From Amyelois transitella (taxonomy: Eukaryota; Arthropoda; Insecta; Lepidoptera; Pyralidae), in NCBI RefSeq assembly GCF_032362555.1, contig NC_083534.1:524001-588000 (forward strand): a stretch of 64,000 bases of DNA. Direction: 5' to 3'. Below the pieces are notes generated by a model that ran no database searches, had not been told where the DNA came from, and saw nothing but the letters and a program-made list of their open reading frames with translations. Below, piece by piece: positions 37,937 through 52,900 of this stretch. A program made the position numbers and the translations under genes. The first letter of the stretch is position 1; every line of letters begins with the position of its first letter.

Positions 37937-40900
37937 ATGGCGCCAGTGTGCTTACTACGGACTAGTGGTGTGTTTTTATTATTATTTTTAATAACATACA
38001 CGTGCGCTGTGTCGCCACCATGGATATTTTCCGTGCATATCAATTCGGTATCGTGTTCCGATAAATGTGTTTATAATTTGAATGTGAGTGGAGAATTTGT
38101 TGAGTGGTCGTTAACCTCCACGCCGGGCCGACGAGGAGAGCTATGTAAAGATAATTTAATCCAAAAAACATCTGTGTCCGACGTTATTATTGAAGTGCCG
38201 CCTGGAAAGTTTTATTTCTGTGCAAATTCTGGCAATGGCTGGAGACATGAGGGTGTATTTTTGGATGGCAGTGACGTCATCGAATACGCGAGGTAAGTAC
38301 TCGATTTAGCACTTCACTAATGTAAATATTGTTTGTTTTGTTGTCAATTCCATTGTCGATGGAATTAATGTGGACACAATTTGGAACAGTATTATTTATA
38401 GATATTCTATATTTCCGCCCCAGTTTTGGTACCTACTTCTCAGTTTTTAGAGATTAAATTTTAAAATCGCTTCGATATAAAATTGGCGCGTTATTTGATT
38501 ACTTCTTAATTTTTTATCAATATATTTGTATTACCTATTTAGACAATCATTCAAATTATAATAATGTTAATCCTTGTAAATTAAACTTTTACTCTTAATA
38601 TATACTTTATTTCTTCTTTCTTTATTTTTCCTTTTATCAAATATATACTTATGCACTCCATTCGTACTCATAAAAACGTAAACTTTACCTTTTTATCTAA
38701 CTAGAAACACATTTTTTTAAGACCTAGTTTTTGTAACAGACCAAGCAGTTATGTAATAAGTAAAATCAACGTTACTAAGTACGTGGATTATCTTATCAGT
38801 AATAGTGTGATTCCGTAGCAATTATGAAGTCTTTGTCGTGATTTGAGATTAGAAAAATATGAGTGACGTTGGCGGGTAGATTGAAATGTGTAATTATAAT
38901 CCAACGGATTATTATAGTTGGCAACAATTTTCTGGAAAAAATATCTTTTTGGGGAAATTCGCGGAGACTAAGTAGGTACGCAGACGTAGTTCAACATACC
39001 TATCTTTTTTTTGTTACCGAAAGGGAATTCCTTTTTACGAACGATACCCGGACACCAGGTCTTCACTCAGGAGATGTTGCAAACATACATATAATCACGT
39101 CTATAACCCTTGCGAGGTAGACAGAGCCAACAGTCTTGCAAAGACTGATAGGCCACGTTCAGCTATTTGGCTTTAAGATAAAACTGAGATTCAAATAGTG
39201 GCAGGTTTCTAGCCCATCATCTAAAAAAGTATCCCAAGTTTGTAAGCCTATCCCTTAGTCGCCTTTTACGACATCTATGGGAAAGAGATGGAGTGGTCCT
39301 ATTCTTGTTTGTATTGATGCCGAGAACCACATGGCACTTTTTGCAAAATTCGCCCTAAGTTATGTACTTACCTACCTAAACTTTTCGCATTTACAATAAT
39401 ATTCTGTCTTTATGAACCAACATGGTTCGGGGACAATGCCGTTTAATATATCTACATTTACTCATATCACACATCTTAATACCTTTCAGTGTAGACAGAG
39501 CTAAAAGTCACAAGATCCACGTTCATCTGGATAATGGCTGAATGGCTTAATAATGAAGATGCTGAGATTGTGACAGGTCGCGTTTTACGACATCCATGTT
39601 AAAAGATATGGAGTGGTCACATTCAAAACCGCCCGGAACCACACGGCACGATTCGCATTCGTAATGTTATCCTCTAAATTTGGTTCATGGCCGCAGCAGG
39701 GAGCAAGTGGCTTAATCCAAATAATTCCGGTTTTAAAACTCTCAACTGGTTCGCGTTGACTCTAAATTTATCAATTTATTTGCGAACATAACACGCAAGC
39801 AAACTGATTATAAGTGAAGTAGACAAATTATAGGTCTTAACACAAACAGTGTTAACATCTATATTTTTTACCCCCGTTAAATAAGTAAACCCAAGAATTT
39901 GACAGACGCACAGGAGTAATTTTTCATTTAAAAGAAATTTCTGCACAGCCATCCATCCATAAAGTATAATTTTGTTCATCTAACTTGCCGAGATCTAACT
40001 ATAAAACGTATTTTTCTTTTATTTATTTATGGAGGCAAGTTTATCTGAATCGCATCCCAACTGCATTACAAGCGTGCCCTATTTCGTAACAAATACATAT
40101 ATTTCAGATGAACAGCCAAATAAATAAAGAAAAGGTTAGAAAGATGCGTGTATTTCATTGACTTGAAAACGACGAAATAAGTACCTACCACTTACAAAAA
40201 TCGACGAAATGAACGACACTTACAAAAAGTGAAGAATCTAGCGCAAACTACAAAAGAATACAGGTTTTTCGTAATACTAAGGAAACTAAAGGTTTTAACG
40301 GAATGTAAGATACCTCATGCCCTCTTCAAGATGTATAAGTACGTGATATTTCAAGAAGATTAATTCAGCATATAACCCATGAAGAGGTAACTAACTAATA
40401 AACCAATAAACTTAATTTCGCATTTATTAGTTCGGATTGGTATGGGCAGGAACTATTGTCGCGTAATATAAACTTACATACCTACATAAAATCACGCTTT
40501 TTCATTGGAGGGGTAGTCAGAGACTACATCTTTCCACTTGCCATGATCCTTGCATACTTCCTTCGCTTTGTCCACATTTATAACTCGCTTCATGCAAGCT
40601 CGGCGGTTTCGGTTACTCTCGACCTGACCCTTTACCAGGATATCCTTAATTTAATCAAGATACGTTCGTTATATAAACTTACTTTCGCATTTATCTATAA
40701 TATTGGTTGAGATCGGGATAGGCAGGAACTATTGTCGCGTAATGTTGCACGTGCTTAGCCTTATTTCATGTACGTTAAGGGTACAATAATGGGTTTAACT
40801 AAAAATAAACATTCATTAACTGTTATTGACTTTTATCGCTAATGAGTTATGTTTATGCGCGTCGCGGTTTTGCATTATGCTTGGTAAAATTTAAAACAAA

Positions 40901-43900
40901 AGGTGAAATCATTAAAATTAAGTTTACTTCGCTCTAACCATAATTGGCAGTGGAAATGCTTCGTGTTGATGTTAATTTATACTTAACTTAAATACATATA
41001 TTTACGTTTTTGTCCCTTGCGGGGTAGACAGAGCTTACAGTCTTGAAATGACTGATAGCCCACGTTCAGCTGTTTGGCTTAATGATGACATTGTGATTTC
41101 TAATAGTGACAGGTTGCAATAGCCCATCGTCTAAAAGAAGAATCCCAAGTTTATAAGCCTATCCTTCCATAGGAACGAAATGGAGTGGTCCTATTCTTTA
41201 TTTTTATTGGTGTCAGGAACCACACGTTACATATTTATATTTTTAAAAGTGTTAAAGTAAGTATACTTTAAAGTTCTTTTAGACGTTGGGTCATCAACAT
41301 GTCAATATTTGAGTATCATTTCATCGTTAAGGCGATACATCATAGATTTTGGGTCATTTTCACTTGGTTTTTTCTCATAAAATATAACTTGCATCGTTTC
41401 AATATTTTAGGATATGAAAGTAAATATATTCAATTATATTTGTGGAAGATGAAAACACGATTGGAACAAAAATCCTCGATCAAAAAAATTCAGGAACACA
41501 AGTCTAGATTTCGATTATTTATCTCAAACTATAAGGATTTAAAATTTGAATTTTGTACCAAATTGAAGATCATTAAAAAATAATAACTTCTGGAAGATGA
41601 AATTTCGATTGGATGTTTTGTTTAGACGTAATTAAACTAAATAGATGAAAACAGGAATTAAAATTGTTGCGACAATAGTACTGGACAGTAGAGTGTTGAC
41701 ACTTTATCTCTGTCTCATTCCTACACGACCGGGTGGGATAAAGCGCTATCCTTTGTAAGCGTGCCTCACTCCGCGGATCACATTCTCGGACGTAGGACCT
41801 GTGCCAGTCGCTCCGAGCGTCGTTGAAAAATATTCTGCGAAGTATTTAATTTCCCACATTCATTTTGTTTGAATTTATTTCTGTACATAATTGTCAGCTC
41901 AGCTTATTGAATTGTGTCGTTGATCTCTGAATCTTACGCGTCGCTTTTCCGCCGGCCGGGGTGATATTACGTAGGTATTTAGGATCGTGGATTTTGATAC
42001 TTTTTCTTTTTGGTACTTTCTGAAATATACCTATTATAGATAGTTTAGGTTAGTTTTTAATACAGTTTTTTTGTTTCGTTTAGTGTAAATAGGTGTATAA
42101 TTTTACGTCATGATAGCATGTTAAATGTTAGCATGTTAAAAAAAAACCTTGAAAGAGCTTCCCATATGGGACAATTAAGATGGTGGGTACTAATTACACT
42201 TACTAATAGATAGACATATAGATGCCTACTAAGATTTTCTCCGCAAACACTGAAGGTGAAAAATATTTCATTTGATACCGGCTTGTGGCGGGGCGGCAGT
42301 AGGTAGATAGATAGATAAAACAACAACAAACAACAGCTCCGCCGCCGTCGGTTATACTGTCACTAGTTGTTGCCCTGGTCTTTGCCTACGGAAACAGTAC
42401 TTTTTACTGGATGATTGTTCTGTCTTTTTCTATAGGTACTTACTCCTAGGTAACTGTATTATTCAGGGTACCTCCTCAGCTGCAAGACGTCGCAGGGTTT
42501 ACTTTTCTTCGCTTTCTTCATTTGGCACGATCACAATCATTATCTCATTATTTGATTGTTATTAATTTTTAGGAAAAATAAATTGTCTCCGATATCGTCG
42601 TTGACAATGTCCGGACAGAGAAGTGCGGATGGTGTGGAGTCGACAGTTGATATTATGGACTTAGATAGTCATGGCATTATTCCGACGCCGACATCAACGA
42701 CAACCCAAGATAGAAAACCATATATAGAAAACCATAGGTTCCGTAGCCAATTGGCTACGGAACCCTAAAAATATATGATATACATTACTATGTAAATTAC
42801 CTTTGATTGAACGAAATCGAATAAGTAATTACCTACGAGTAGTTTTTTTAAAACCATTACAAACTTATTCATTTTATACAAAATGTTTGCATACATCCGC
42901 AACTATATCATTGCTTATAATGTAATTTAATATATGTATGTTTTTTTGTAAAATTATTTTAATGTATCAAAAACAATAAAATATTCTGATGCGGACTCCA
43001 TTGCATTCGCAAACTTTATTCGGGTTACGTGAGGTCACGCGCCAGCGGCTACGGTGCGGCGGCGATCTAGCGGGGCAAGCTGGTCGGGGGTGAGCCCCGC
43101 GCGGGGTGAGCCTCTCGCCCGCATCGAGGTACATGTAATCTGAATGTAGCGCCTTAAGACACACACAGCTAAATTTGGCCTTTCAGTCTTTTCAAGGCGT
43201 GTCTACCCCTTACCTACGGGATAAAGGCGTGATTATATTCAACCAATAGTCCAACTGAGTAATTTTTTCTCCATTGGACTGTTAGGAATTGTTTATTTTT
43301 ATTCCCTTAAAGTCGATTGTCCTTTTCGTTCATAAGTTGAATGAAAAGATGACGGTGGAATAAATTAATCTGTGATAGATACTCAAATATTTTTTTATAA
43401 AATACAGCTTTAAAATGCACACACTCAGGAAAAGATTTTCATTATGATCTATCCGGAAATCGATCCTGGAAGTTATAAAGTAAGCACATTACTATACTTA
43501 CTAGTATAAGATTACATAGGTACATATTATATAACGTCACGTTTGAATCCCGTTTCGGATAGACAGAGCCTAAAAACAGTCTAAAAAAAGAAAACCTTAA
43601 AGGTATGATAAATTTGATATGAGAAGCCGACAAATTTCTCTACATTATTGATTTAAAACTTTAAATCAAGACAAGTACCTACCTACTTAGATAAAATAAT
43701 CTTGCTCTTGTATAAATACGATATCGTTAGTGATATACGTTCGACTGCCTTGTGGCATTGGCACAGATTCACAAGAAAGTGACACTTAATAATTGTTGAC
43801 TTTGATAACTGTTCAAATAATGGAAAAATCAATCTTGTTTATTGTTGTACAACACACTGTTTGCTCTGGTTACGAAAGTTTTGAATTAATTAAAAATAAA

Positions 43901-46900
43901 AATCTATAGCACTAATCTCAGGAACTACTGGTTAAATTTGGACGAAGTCGCGGGCACAGCTAGTAATATATAAATAGAAATCTTTTTTCTACATAATATT
44001 AGTATTGATGCGTCCTAGCGAAAGGTCAGGCCAAGAATAACCGAAAATCTGTCGTATGTGTGCAGGGATCGTGGTAAGTGGAAAGATGTAGTCTCTGTCT
44101 ACTACTCCGGGGAAGAGGCGTGATTTTAATTTATTTTTGTTTATGTTAATGTATGTTATTGCAACCCTAAAAAAAGAGACTGTATATGTATATAACCAGA
44201 TGTTTTACAATTCTATTTTTTTAAAACAATTAATATCTACACGTAAAGATTAAACATGACCCTCACCACCTTACGACTTTTAGACTGTCTTTCGTAGCCC
44301 TCTGATCAAGATAGATAGATAGACTCTTTATTGCACCATAAGAAAAAGAAAAACAGAAAAAAAATCAAGAAAGAAACAAGGGTGCAGTTATCAATAAAGA
44401 AATTAAAAAAATAAGATAAAAATGTAGCTAAAAAATAATAATATTTTTTTATTTGCATAATCATGGTAAATACATTTTACAAGTATCACATGTTTGCCTT
44501 TGCGGCATAAAAAAATATATTTTTAAGACGCTGATAACATGAATAGCATCTATCATATATATAATCTGCAGGCAATATCTTTTAAATATCACGATCTGAT
44601 AAAAAAATATCGCTGACATTTCGTACATACAATAGATAGCGTTTTTCCTTAACACAAATATTTTATTTATAAGCGATATATGGAATACCTACGTTATCAA
44701 CACGAATAAACAAATGCCGAAGGTAAATCAATGTCATTTTATGATAAAAATCTTGTTTACTTACGAACGCAAACTTAAATTTATATTTTTATATTTAACA
44801 AATAACTTAAGTTTTTATTATTATTACATTTGTGAAGCACGCAGTTTAGATAGGCACTTTGTTATACTTCAAAATTAAGTACAAAATCTGTTTAATTTTA
44901 AATACAGCAATTTTAATTGTGTGTACAAAATAATCGAAAATCAAATCCCGTGTTGCCAACTTGTGGGTAACACTAAAAGTTACACATACAAAAATAATTT
45001 TTCATGATTATCGATTCGCTGTACCCAGCACTAGCGTGTTCGATTACATTTTCAGCCAGCTGTTTCATTCAATGAATGTCAAAGTCTTTGCAGGACTATA
45101 TTTTCGCGGTTAAAAGTTGGAACTACAAATTCCTCGATGTAACGAGACAGGCATAGCATTAACTGAGAGTTTTCGAAGTTACAATACAACCTCTATATTA
45201 AGACGCTACATTTTAACCGTGTAGTTACAGATAAAGACAACATCTTTGCACTTGCCACGATTCCTGAATATTGTTTCGATTCTATTCTATTCTTCATCCA
45301 CATTCATAACTCTCTTTATGCAAGCTCGTCGGTTTCGGGTACTCTTGACCTGACCTTTCGCCAGGACGCTTCTGTTTTTTATAAAAAAAATGAGTGCGTT
45401 TGACCTCAATCTGCCTGATGCAAGATGAGGTCTCAAGTGGTGTACGCAAGCTGAAATAGTGCTTATTTACTCTTGCCTTCTGGATATCTACGTTTGTCTA
45501 GGCTTTCCCGCTCAAAAGTAAACCCATACTCCTCTTGTATTTTGTTGTTTATTACTCTTTTTAGACGATGCGATATTTGAATCTCAATGCCAAACGGCTA
45601 AACGTGGCCTATCAGTATTTTCAAAACTGTTAGCTCTGTCTACCTCGCAAGGAATATAGACGTGTTTATATGTATGTAAGTATGAAGTGTAATCCGTTTT
45701 AGAAATCATTTGACCAACGACATATTGTTCTGTTAAGTGGAAAAAGAACAAATAGCTATTTCCTTGGCTAACAATAGGTACATTCACGTCTGTGTTCTCT
45801 ACGGCTCGATATAGCCTCAATGCTGTAATAACTCTTCACAGTCCGGGGATACGTATGCGCGGGCGTACGCGCTCTGATACTTCTCCTTTGGTCTACTTCA
45901 ACGCTAACCAAGTGAAGAAGCTTGCTGTAATCCGGCGGCGACTTACTGGATCTTGTGTCTACAGCTAAACTCACGACCTTTTAAACATTGTAAAACTAGT
46001 ACATACATACATACATATGGTCACGTCTATATCCCTTGCGGGGCAGACAGAGCCAACAGTCCTGAAAAGACCGAATGGCCACGTTCAGCTATTTGGCTTA
46101 TGATATTATTAAGATTCGAATTGTAAAACTAGTGTACATAATAAACATTGTCGTTATCCTATGGATCTTAAAATTGTCTCTTAACACCCTAACCTGCGAC
46201 GTTTTATGTAAAACGAAGGCGCCGAGAACCACATGACACACAATGTTTTATTTTTAATACTTAAATTTAAGATTTATACTATATTTTAATTTAAATCGTG
46301 TGATTCCTGGCACCGATATTAAAAAGAATAGGACCACTCAATCTCTTTGTCTTGGACCTTGACCATGGATGTCGCAAAAGACGATTAAGGGATAGGCTTA
46401 CAAACTTGGGATTATTTTAGGCGATGGGCTACCAACCTGCCACTATTTGAATCGCAATTCTATCATTAAGCCGAACGTGGCCTTTCAGTCTTTTCAAGAC
46501 TGTTGGCTCTGTCTACCCCGCAAGGGATATAGACGTGATTATATGTATGTATGTATGTGTTAAGTATTACTTAGTTAACGTGGTATTTTCCTGTTGATTC
46601 ATACTTGCAAATACAATATGTCAAATTATTACTTGTCGTTAAAACTAATTCTTATTCACAGAAGCATTTGGTACATTACGGAAATGATATCTAATGAATA
46701 TTCAATGATGTACGAAAATCGAAATAGGTATAAAAGACTTTCAAGTTCCGTCAGAGTAATATCTTGTTCTTCCTGCCAATAGTCCCGGTCGCATCCTCAC
46801 CACTCTGGAGAGGAGCCCGGGGTGCGCCTTTGACCACGGACCCTGGATTGGGTGAGTCAGGTTTGTACACGAAGCGACTCCCGTCTGACCTCCGCAACCT

Positions 46901-49900
46901 TTGCAGGGGAACCTGACCCGTGTTGGATCGATCATGGTTACACATCCAGTTGCCTGATTGTGCAGGTTTCCTCATGATGTTTTCCCTCACCGTAAGAGCA
47001 TCGGTTGGCACCCATACTAATGTAGGTACATAACTCAGAATGTGCCGTGTGGTTCCCGGCACCAATAGAAAAAAGAATAGGACCACTCCATCTCTTTCCC
47101 ATGGATATCGTAAAATGCGACTAAGGGATAGGCTTACAAACTTGGGATTCTTTTTTAGGCGATGGGCTTGCAACCTATCACTATTTGAATCTCAATTCTA
47201 TCATTAAGCCAAATAGCTGAACGTGGCCATTCAGTCTTTTCAAGAGTGTTAGCTCTGTCTACCCCGCAAGGGATATAGACGTGACCATATGTATGTATGT
47301 TCATAACTCAGAAGGGTGATAAGCACATGGACTTACGCATTACTTGATCATCAACGTTCTTAGAAACTCCGTCGAGTAATATAAAACTTCCCTTAATCTG
47401 TGAAAGAAGATAAAGGGACAAGATAACAAAAGGGAATGCTTAGAAGATTGGGTGTCGTGTGGTTTCTGGCACTCCCGAATATAACCACTCCATATATTTC
47501 CCATGGCTTTCGTTAACGGCGACTAAGGTAAAGGCTTACAAAATGGGATTCCTTTTATGAGCGATGGGCTAGCAACCTATCACTATTTGAATCTCAATTC
47601 CATCCAGCTCGTGATCGTGGCCTTTTAGTCTTTCAAGACTGTCGGCTCTGTCTGCCCCGGAAGGGGTTATATATATGTATATGTAGTATGAGGACTTCAT
47701 TCGCCATATGAGTTTATTTACATATTGCATCCCTTCTTTTAACCCCTTCTCCCCCTTTTTCGCCTTTCAGTCTTTCAAGATTATTGACTCTGTCTTCCCC
47801 TCAAGGGATATAGACGTGATTACATGTAAAGTCTTCCGAAAAGCTTAAAAGATGTTACCAAGCGTCGATGACATTCATTGTTTACAATGTTTTTAATCTA
47901 ACGTTCATTGTCTTAAATTAAACGGAGTGCTTCATTGAGCAATTGAACTGACCACATCAACTCTCATCACACATTTTGACGGCCTCTGTGGCGCAGCGGT
48001 AGTACGCTTGTCTGTGACACCGGAGGTCCCGGGTTCGAATCCCGGCCAGGGCATTATGAGAAAAGAATTTTTTCCGATTGGCCTGGGTCTTGGATGTTTA
48101 TCTATATAAGTATTTATTATAAAAACAGTATCGTTGAGTTAGTATCTCGTAACACAAGTCTCGAACTCACTTCGAGGCTGACTCAATCTGTGTAATTTGT
48201 CCCGTATATATTTATTAATTTACATCTAATAATACTGTGTAATAGATGTGTAGCGGGAGCGATGATTCGGTTTTTTTTTTTTAATTTATTTTCTGTCTGT
48301 CTTTCTGTATGTATGATCACGCTTATCTCCGAAAGTACTAAACCGATTTACTTAAAACTTTCATCAATTGCTTTGTTTTAACTCAGAAAAAAATAATTAA
48401 ATCTTCCACAGGGTCAACTCTATGTCTGTACCGAACTTTATCAAAATTAGTTTAGGCGTGAAGGCGTAACAGAGAGATAGACATAGTTTCTTTCGTATAA
48501 GTAGTTAGTATACGGGCCGTTTAGTCTCCGGCACTTAAGAATAGAATAGAATAGAATAGAATAGATTTATTTTCAAAATTGGATACAAGGTATCACTTAT
48601 TGACGTCACATAACTTAAATCTAATTATAACTACTACCGCTTCCAAAGCGCATGTGTAGAAGAAGCGGCGGAACAAAGAATAGAACCACGACTGATCTTT
48701 CCCATCGATGTCGTAAAAGGCGACTAAAGGATAGGTCAATAAACTTGGGCATTCCTCTTGTAGGCGATGGGCTAGCAACCTGTCACTATTTGAACCTCAA
48801 TTCTATCTTATAGATATCTACAGCTGAATGTGACCTTTCAGTCTTTTCAAGACTGTTGGCTCTGCCTACCCCGCAAGGGATATAGACGAGACTATATGTA
48901 TGTATACTGATGTTAAGATAATAATTTTAAAATTGACAAAACTAATACAAAGTCAACTATCATAGTCACGATTTTAAGAATATTTAAGACAAAAGTGACA
49001 ATATGTCTGTATGTTTACGTGTATTCCCCCTTATCTATGGTACCTAAACGTAAACTTTTTCTTTCCGTGCACGTGATATGAACTAACAAGATCAGTGTTG
49101 CCAACACCTCAAGTATTTTACACAATTTTCGACATTTTCATACTTGTAGTATTTATAAATTTAATGATTTGCTTCAATATAAATCCTACTAATATTATAA
49201 ATGCGAAAGTTTGTGAGTATGTCAGGATGTCAGTTTGGATGTTTGTTACTCTTTCACGCAAAAACTACTGAACCGATTACGATGAATTTTGGTATGTAGG
49301 TAGCTCAAGACCCAGAATAACATATACTTATACATATGCTACTTTTTATCCCGGAGTCCCCGCGGGAATGATTCCTCGCTGACGAAGTCGCGGGCGGCCT
49401 CTAGTATAATATTATGTTGTCGTTTGTGTAAGATTTGGAAAATTAAAACTTAACAGTTTTGATTTTAAAATATATACATATATCAATATAATTGAAGCAA
49501 ATAACATTTATAAATTCTACAGGTATACCTACCTACCTTATTAAACGCGCTCGTAACGTACGTATCTTACCTTTATTTTATTTCAGACGTTTCTAAGTAT
49601 AATGCAACGCGATATTTTAAAATCACTTAAATTACAAAATGATAATTGCTGAAGCCTCCTAAAAATAAATTTAGTTCAAGATGTGAAGTCTAGTTAAATT
49701 GTTATACAAACTAACTGTTGACAGCTAAATCTGCAATTTTCACAATTTTTCTACCAATAGGTAAGTGGTTAGTTTTGTAAAAAAAGATTTCGTGCCAAGA
49801 AGAATTTCATCAGTTTTAGTATAATTGCTGTTGGCAACATTGTACGTAGACGATAAATAAATAAAAGAATTACTTACCTACATTCTTGCTTATCTGAGAC

Positions 49901-52900
49901 ATGGTAAGACTTTTTTATAGGCTTTAAATATTGATAACTTTTATTTTGTATCTCATTGTTATTTTAGACGATGGGCTAGCAACCTGTCACTATTTGAATA
50001 TCAAACAAATCCATCATTAAGCCGAGCAGCTGAACGTGGCCATTCAGTCTTTTCGGAACCATTGGCTCTGTCTACCCCGTAAGGGATATAGACGTGACTA
50101 TATGTATGTATGTATGTTATATACTTATATATAACTCTTGGATATGATGAACCGATGTGAACTCCTATTTTGTATTCGCCCACTCAACTCAGTAATCAAA
50201 TAAAACATTGACTCATACTGATAAAAGGGATGACATTGCTTCGTGCTAATTTGTTTGGTAAATCGTTGAAATGTTGAGGTCAGATTTTAAGTTAAAAAAT
50301 AATACGTTCGTATTGAGAATTTTTCTATTTTTTTTTGTAGTCAGTTTAAAAAATTCGATCAATTGCTACTTCCGAGTACATACTTAACATTAATAATCAA
50401 GATAAAAAACCCATAAGATATGACAATTATTGAGTGATGTTTGGAATTTCCCATAATAAATGAATAAAGATTTTGGAAATATACACCTTATTATAACTAC
50501 TTATTACAATTTCTACATACATACTAATGGTCACGTCTATATCCCTTGCGGGGTAGACAGAGCCAACAGTCTTGAAAAGACTGAATGGCCACGTTCAGCT
50601 ATTTGGCTTGATGATAGAATTGAGATTCAAATAGTGACAGGTTGCTAGCCCATCGCCTAAAAAAGAATCCCAATTTTGTAAGCCTATCCCTTAGTCGCCT
50701 TTTACGACATCCATGGGAAAGAGATGGAGTGGTCCTGTTCTCTTTTGTATTGGTGCCGGGAACCACACGGCACAATACAAACATGATATTAAATCGATTG
50801 ATTAATTCTGTGTTATTATAATGACGCTTGACCACGTATATGTTCTTAGTATCAATCTAGATTTATAGTGTACGATACAGTTCAATTACCACTAATACTC
50901 GTTATAATTCATGAATCATACTGTGGAGACGAGCGTTAGAGCATCTTTGGTCGAATCGGAAAGGTGGTTAAAATGCGTGATGCGCAGATAGGTAGGTAGA
51001 TTCGAATCCCACCTCGGCCATGTACCAATGACTATTCGATGTTATGTACATACATACATCCATATGGTCACGTCTATACCTATCCCTTGTGGGATAGACA
51101 GAGCCAACAGTCTTGAAAAGACTGAATGGCCACGTTCAGCTATTTGGCTTGATGATAGAATTGAGATTCAAATATTGACAGGTTGCTAGCCCATCGCCTA
51201 AAAAAAGAATCCCAAGTTTGTAAGCCTATCCCTTAGTCGCCTTTTACGACATCCATAGGAAAGAGATGGAGTGGTCTTATTCTTTTTTTGTACTGGTGCC
51301 GGGAACCACACGGCACAAGTATATAACGTATAATCAAGTCTATGCGGGTATACACTCGGGGTAGACAGAGCCAACAGTCATGTCAAAAGACCGAAAAGCC
51401 ACGCTTGGCTTCGTGATAGAATTGGGTGGACAACCCTTATCACTAAGGAGTACGAAAAACAGACGTTGGCCGATTATCAGACGTACTCAATATGCTCACG
51501 AAATTTCATTAGAATCGGTCAAGCCGTTTACGCAGGAGTACGGGAACGAACATTGTGACACGAAAGTTTATATTATATGTACCTACATATAAGATTTAAA
51601 ATAAAACTTTATTGCACAAACAAAAATAGCTGCAGCTACTATCCCTTTACATAATATGTTTGTTTGAAATACCTGGTTGACTGGAAGAAATCCTTCACAG
51701 GGATAAGTCCGCCCTTGTACGTCGTTATTTTTAATGTATTTTTATGTATTACTTATAATTTGTTATGTACAATAAAGAATTTACAAACAAACAAACAAAA
51801 ATATAGATACCTACAATACAAGGGACAGACTTAATACCGTTTGGCATTCTCTACCAGTCTTTAGAATGTCCCTAATAATTACAGGAAAAAATATACGTCA
51901 ACTACCAACGTCAACAAGATAGATTTTGGCAGTCAATGTGCCTGAATGACGTCATGACGATGATGTGACGTCACCGGTTCGGATAATTGGCAGACGGTAG
52001 TCTGAGGCGGTTTGGCTTGTCTGGGAACATTCATACATACATACATAAAATCACGCCTCTTTCCCGGAGGGGTAGGCAGAGACTACCTCTTTCCACTTGC
52101 CACGATCCCTGCATACTTCCTGGGAACATTCACTCGAATTTATATGGAAAAAATTAATCGGAGCTGCGCTTACGCAGGTGGGAATTTCAAAATAAATAGT
52201 ATTGTGTTATTGCAGGTTATATTCTACTTATGCGTGTGCCAAATTTCATCAAAATCGGCCCAGGAGTTATTACGCCATATGGGCTAGCAACCTGTCACTA
52301 TTTGAATGTCAATTCTATCAGTAAGCCGAGCAGCCGAGCGTTACCTTTCAGTCTTTTGATGACTGTTGGCTCTGTCTACCCCGCGGGGGATATAGACGTG
52401 AATGACGTGATTATCTATACTAATATTATAAAGCTGAAGAGTTTGTTTGTTTGTTTGAACGCGCTAACCTCATGAACTTCTGATTCGAATAGAAAAATTA
52501 GTTTTTGTGTTGAATAACCCATTTATCAAGGAAGGCTTTAGGCTATATAACATCACGCTGCAAACATATGGAGGGAAGATATAATGGAGAATGTGAAAAA
52601 TTGGGGAAAATTAATCATCCTTGAGGGCTTTAATGATGCCCAATATAAATATTCCACGCTGACGAAGTCGCGGGCACAGCTAGTACGTTATAGTGTTTCG
52701 CCCGCAGGAAAGATTTTTTTAAGGCTTTTTTTTTAGCGTGATACAGATATGGGTGAGTCAGGTTTTCACACGAAGCGACTCCCGTCTGACCTCCGCTACA
52801 TATGTACATACATATGGTCACGTCCACATCCTTTGCGGGGCAGACAGAGCCAACAGGCTTGAAAAGACTGAATGGCCACGCCCAGCTACTCGGCTTAATG

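Noticed and set aside
42967..43164. 65-aa Pro/Arg-rich ORF on -
   Set aside because: Reading of a GC-rich repeat-like block; no recognisable domain.
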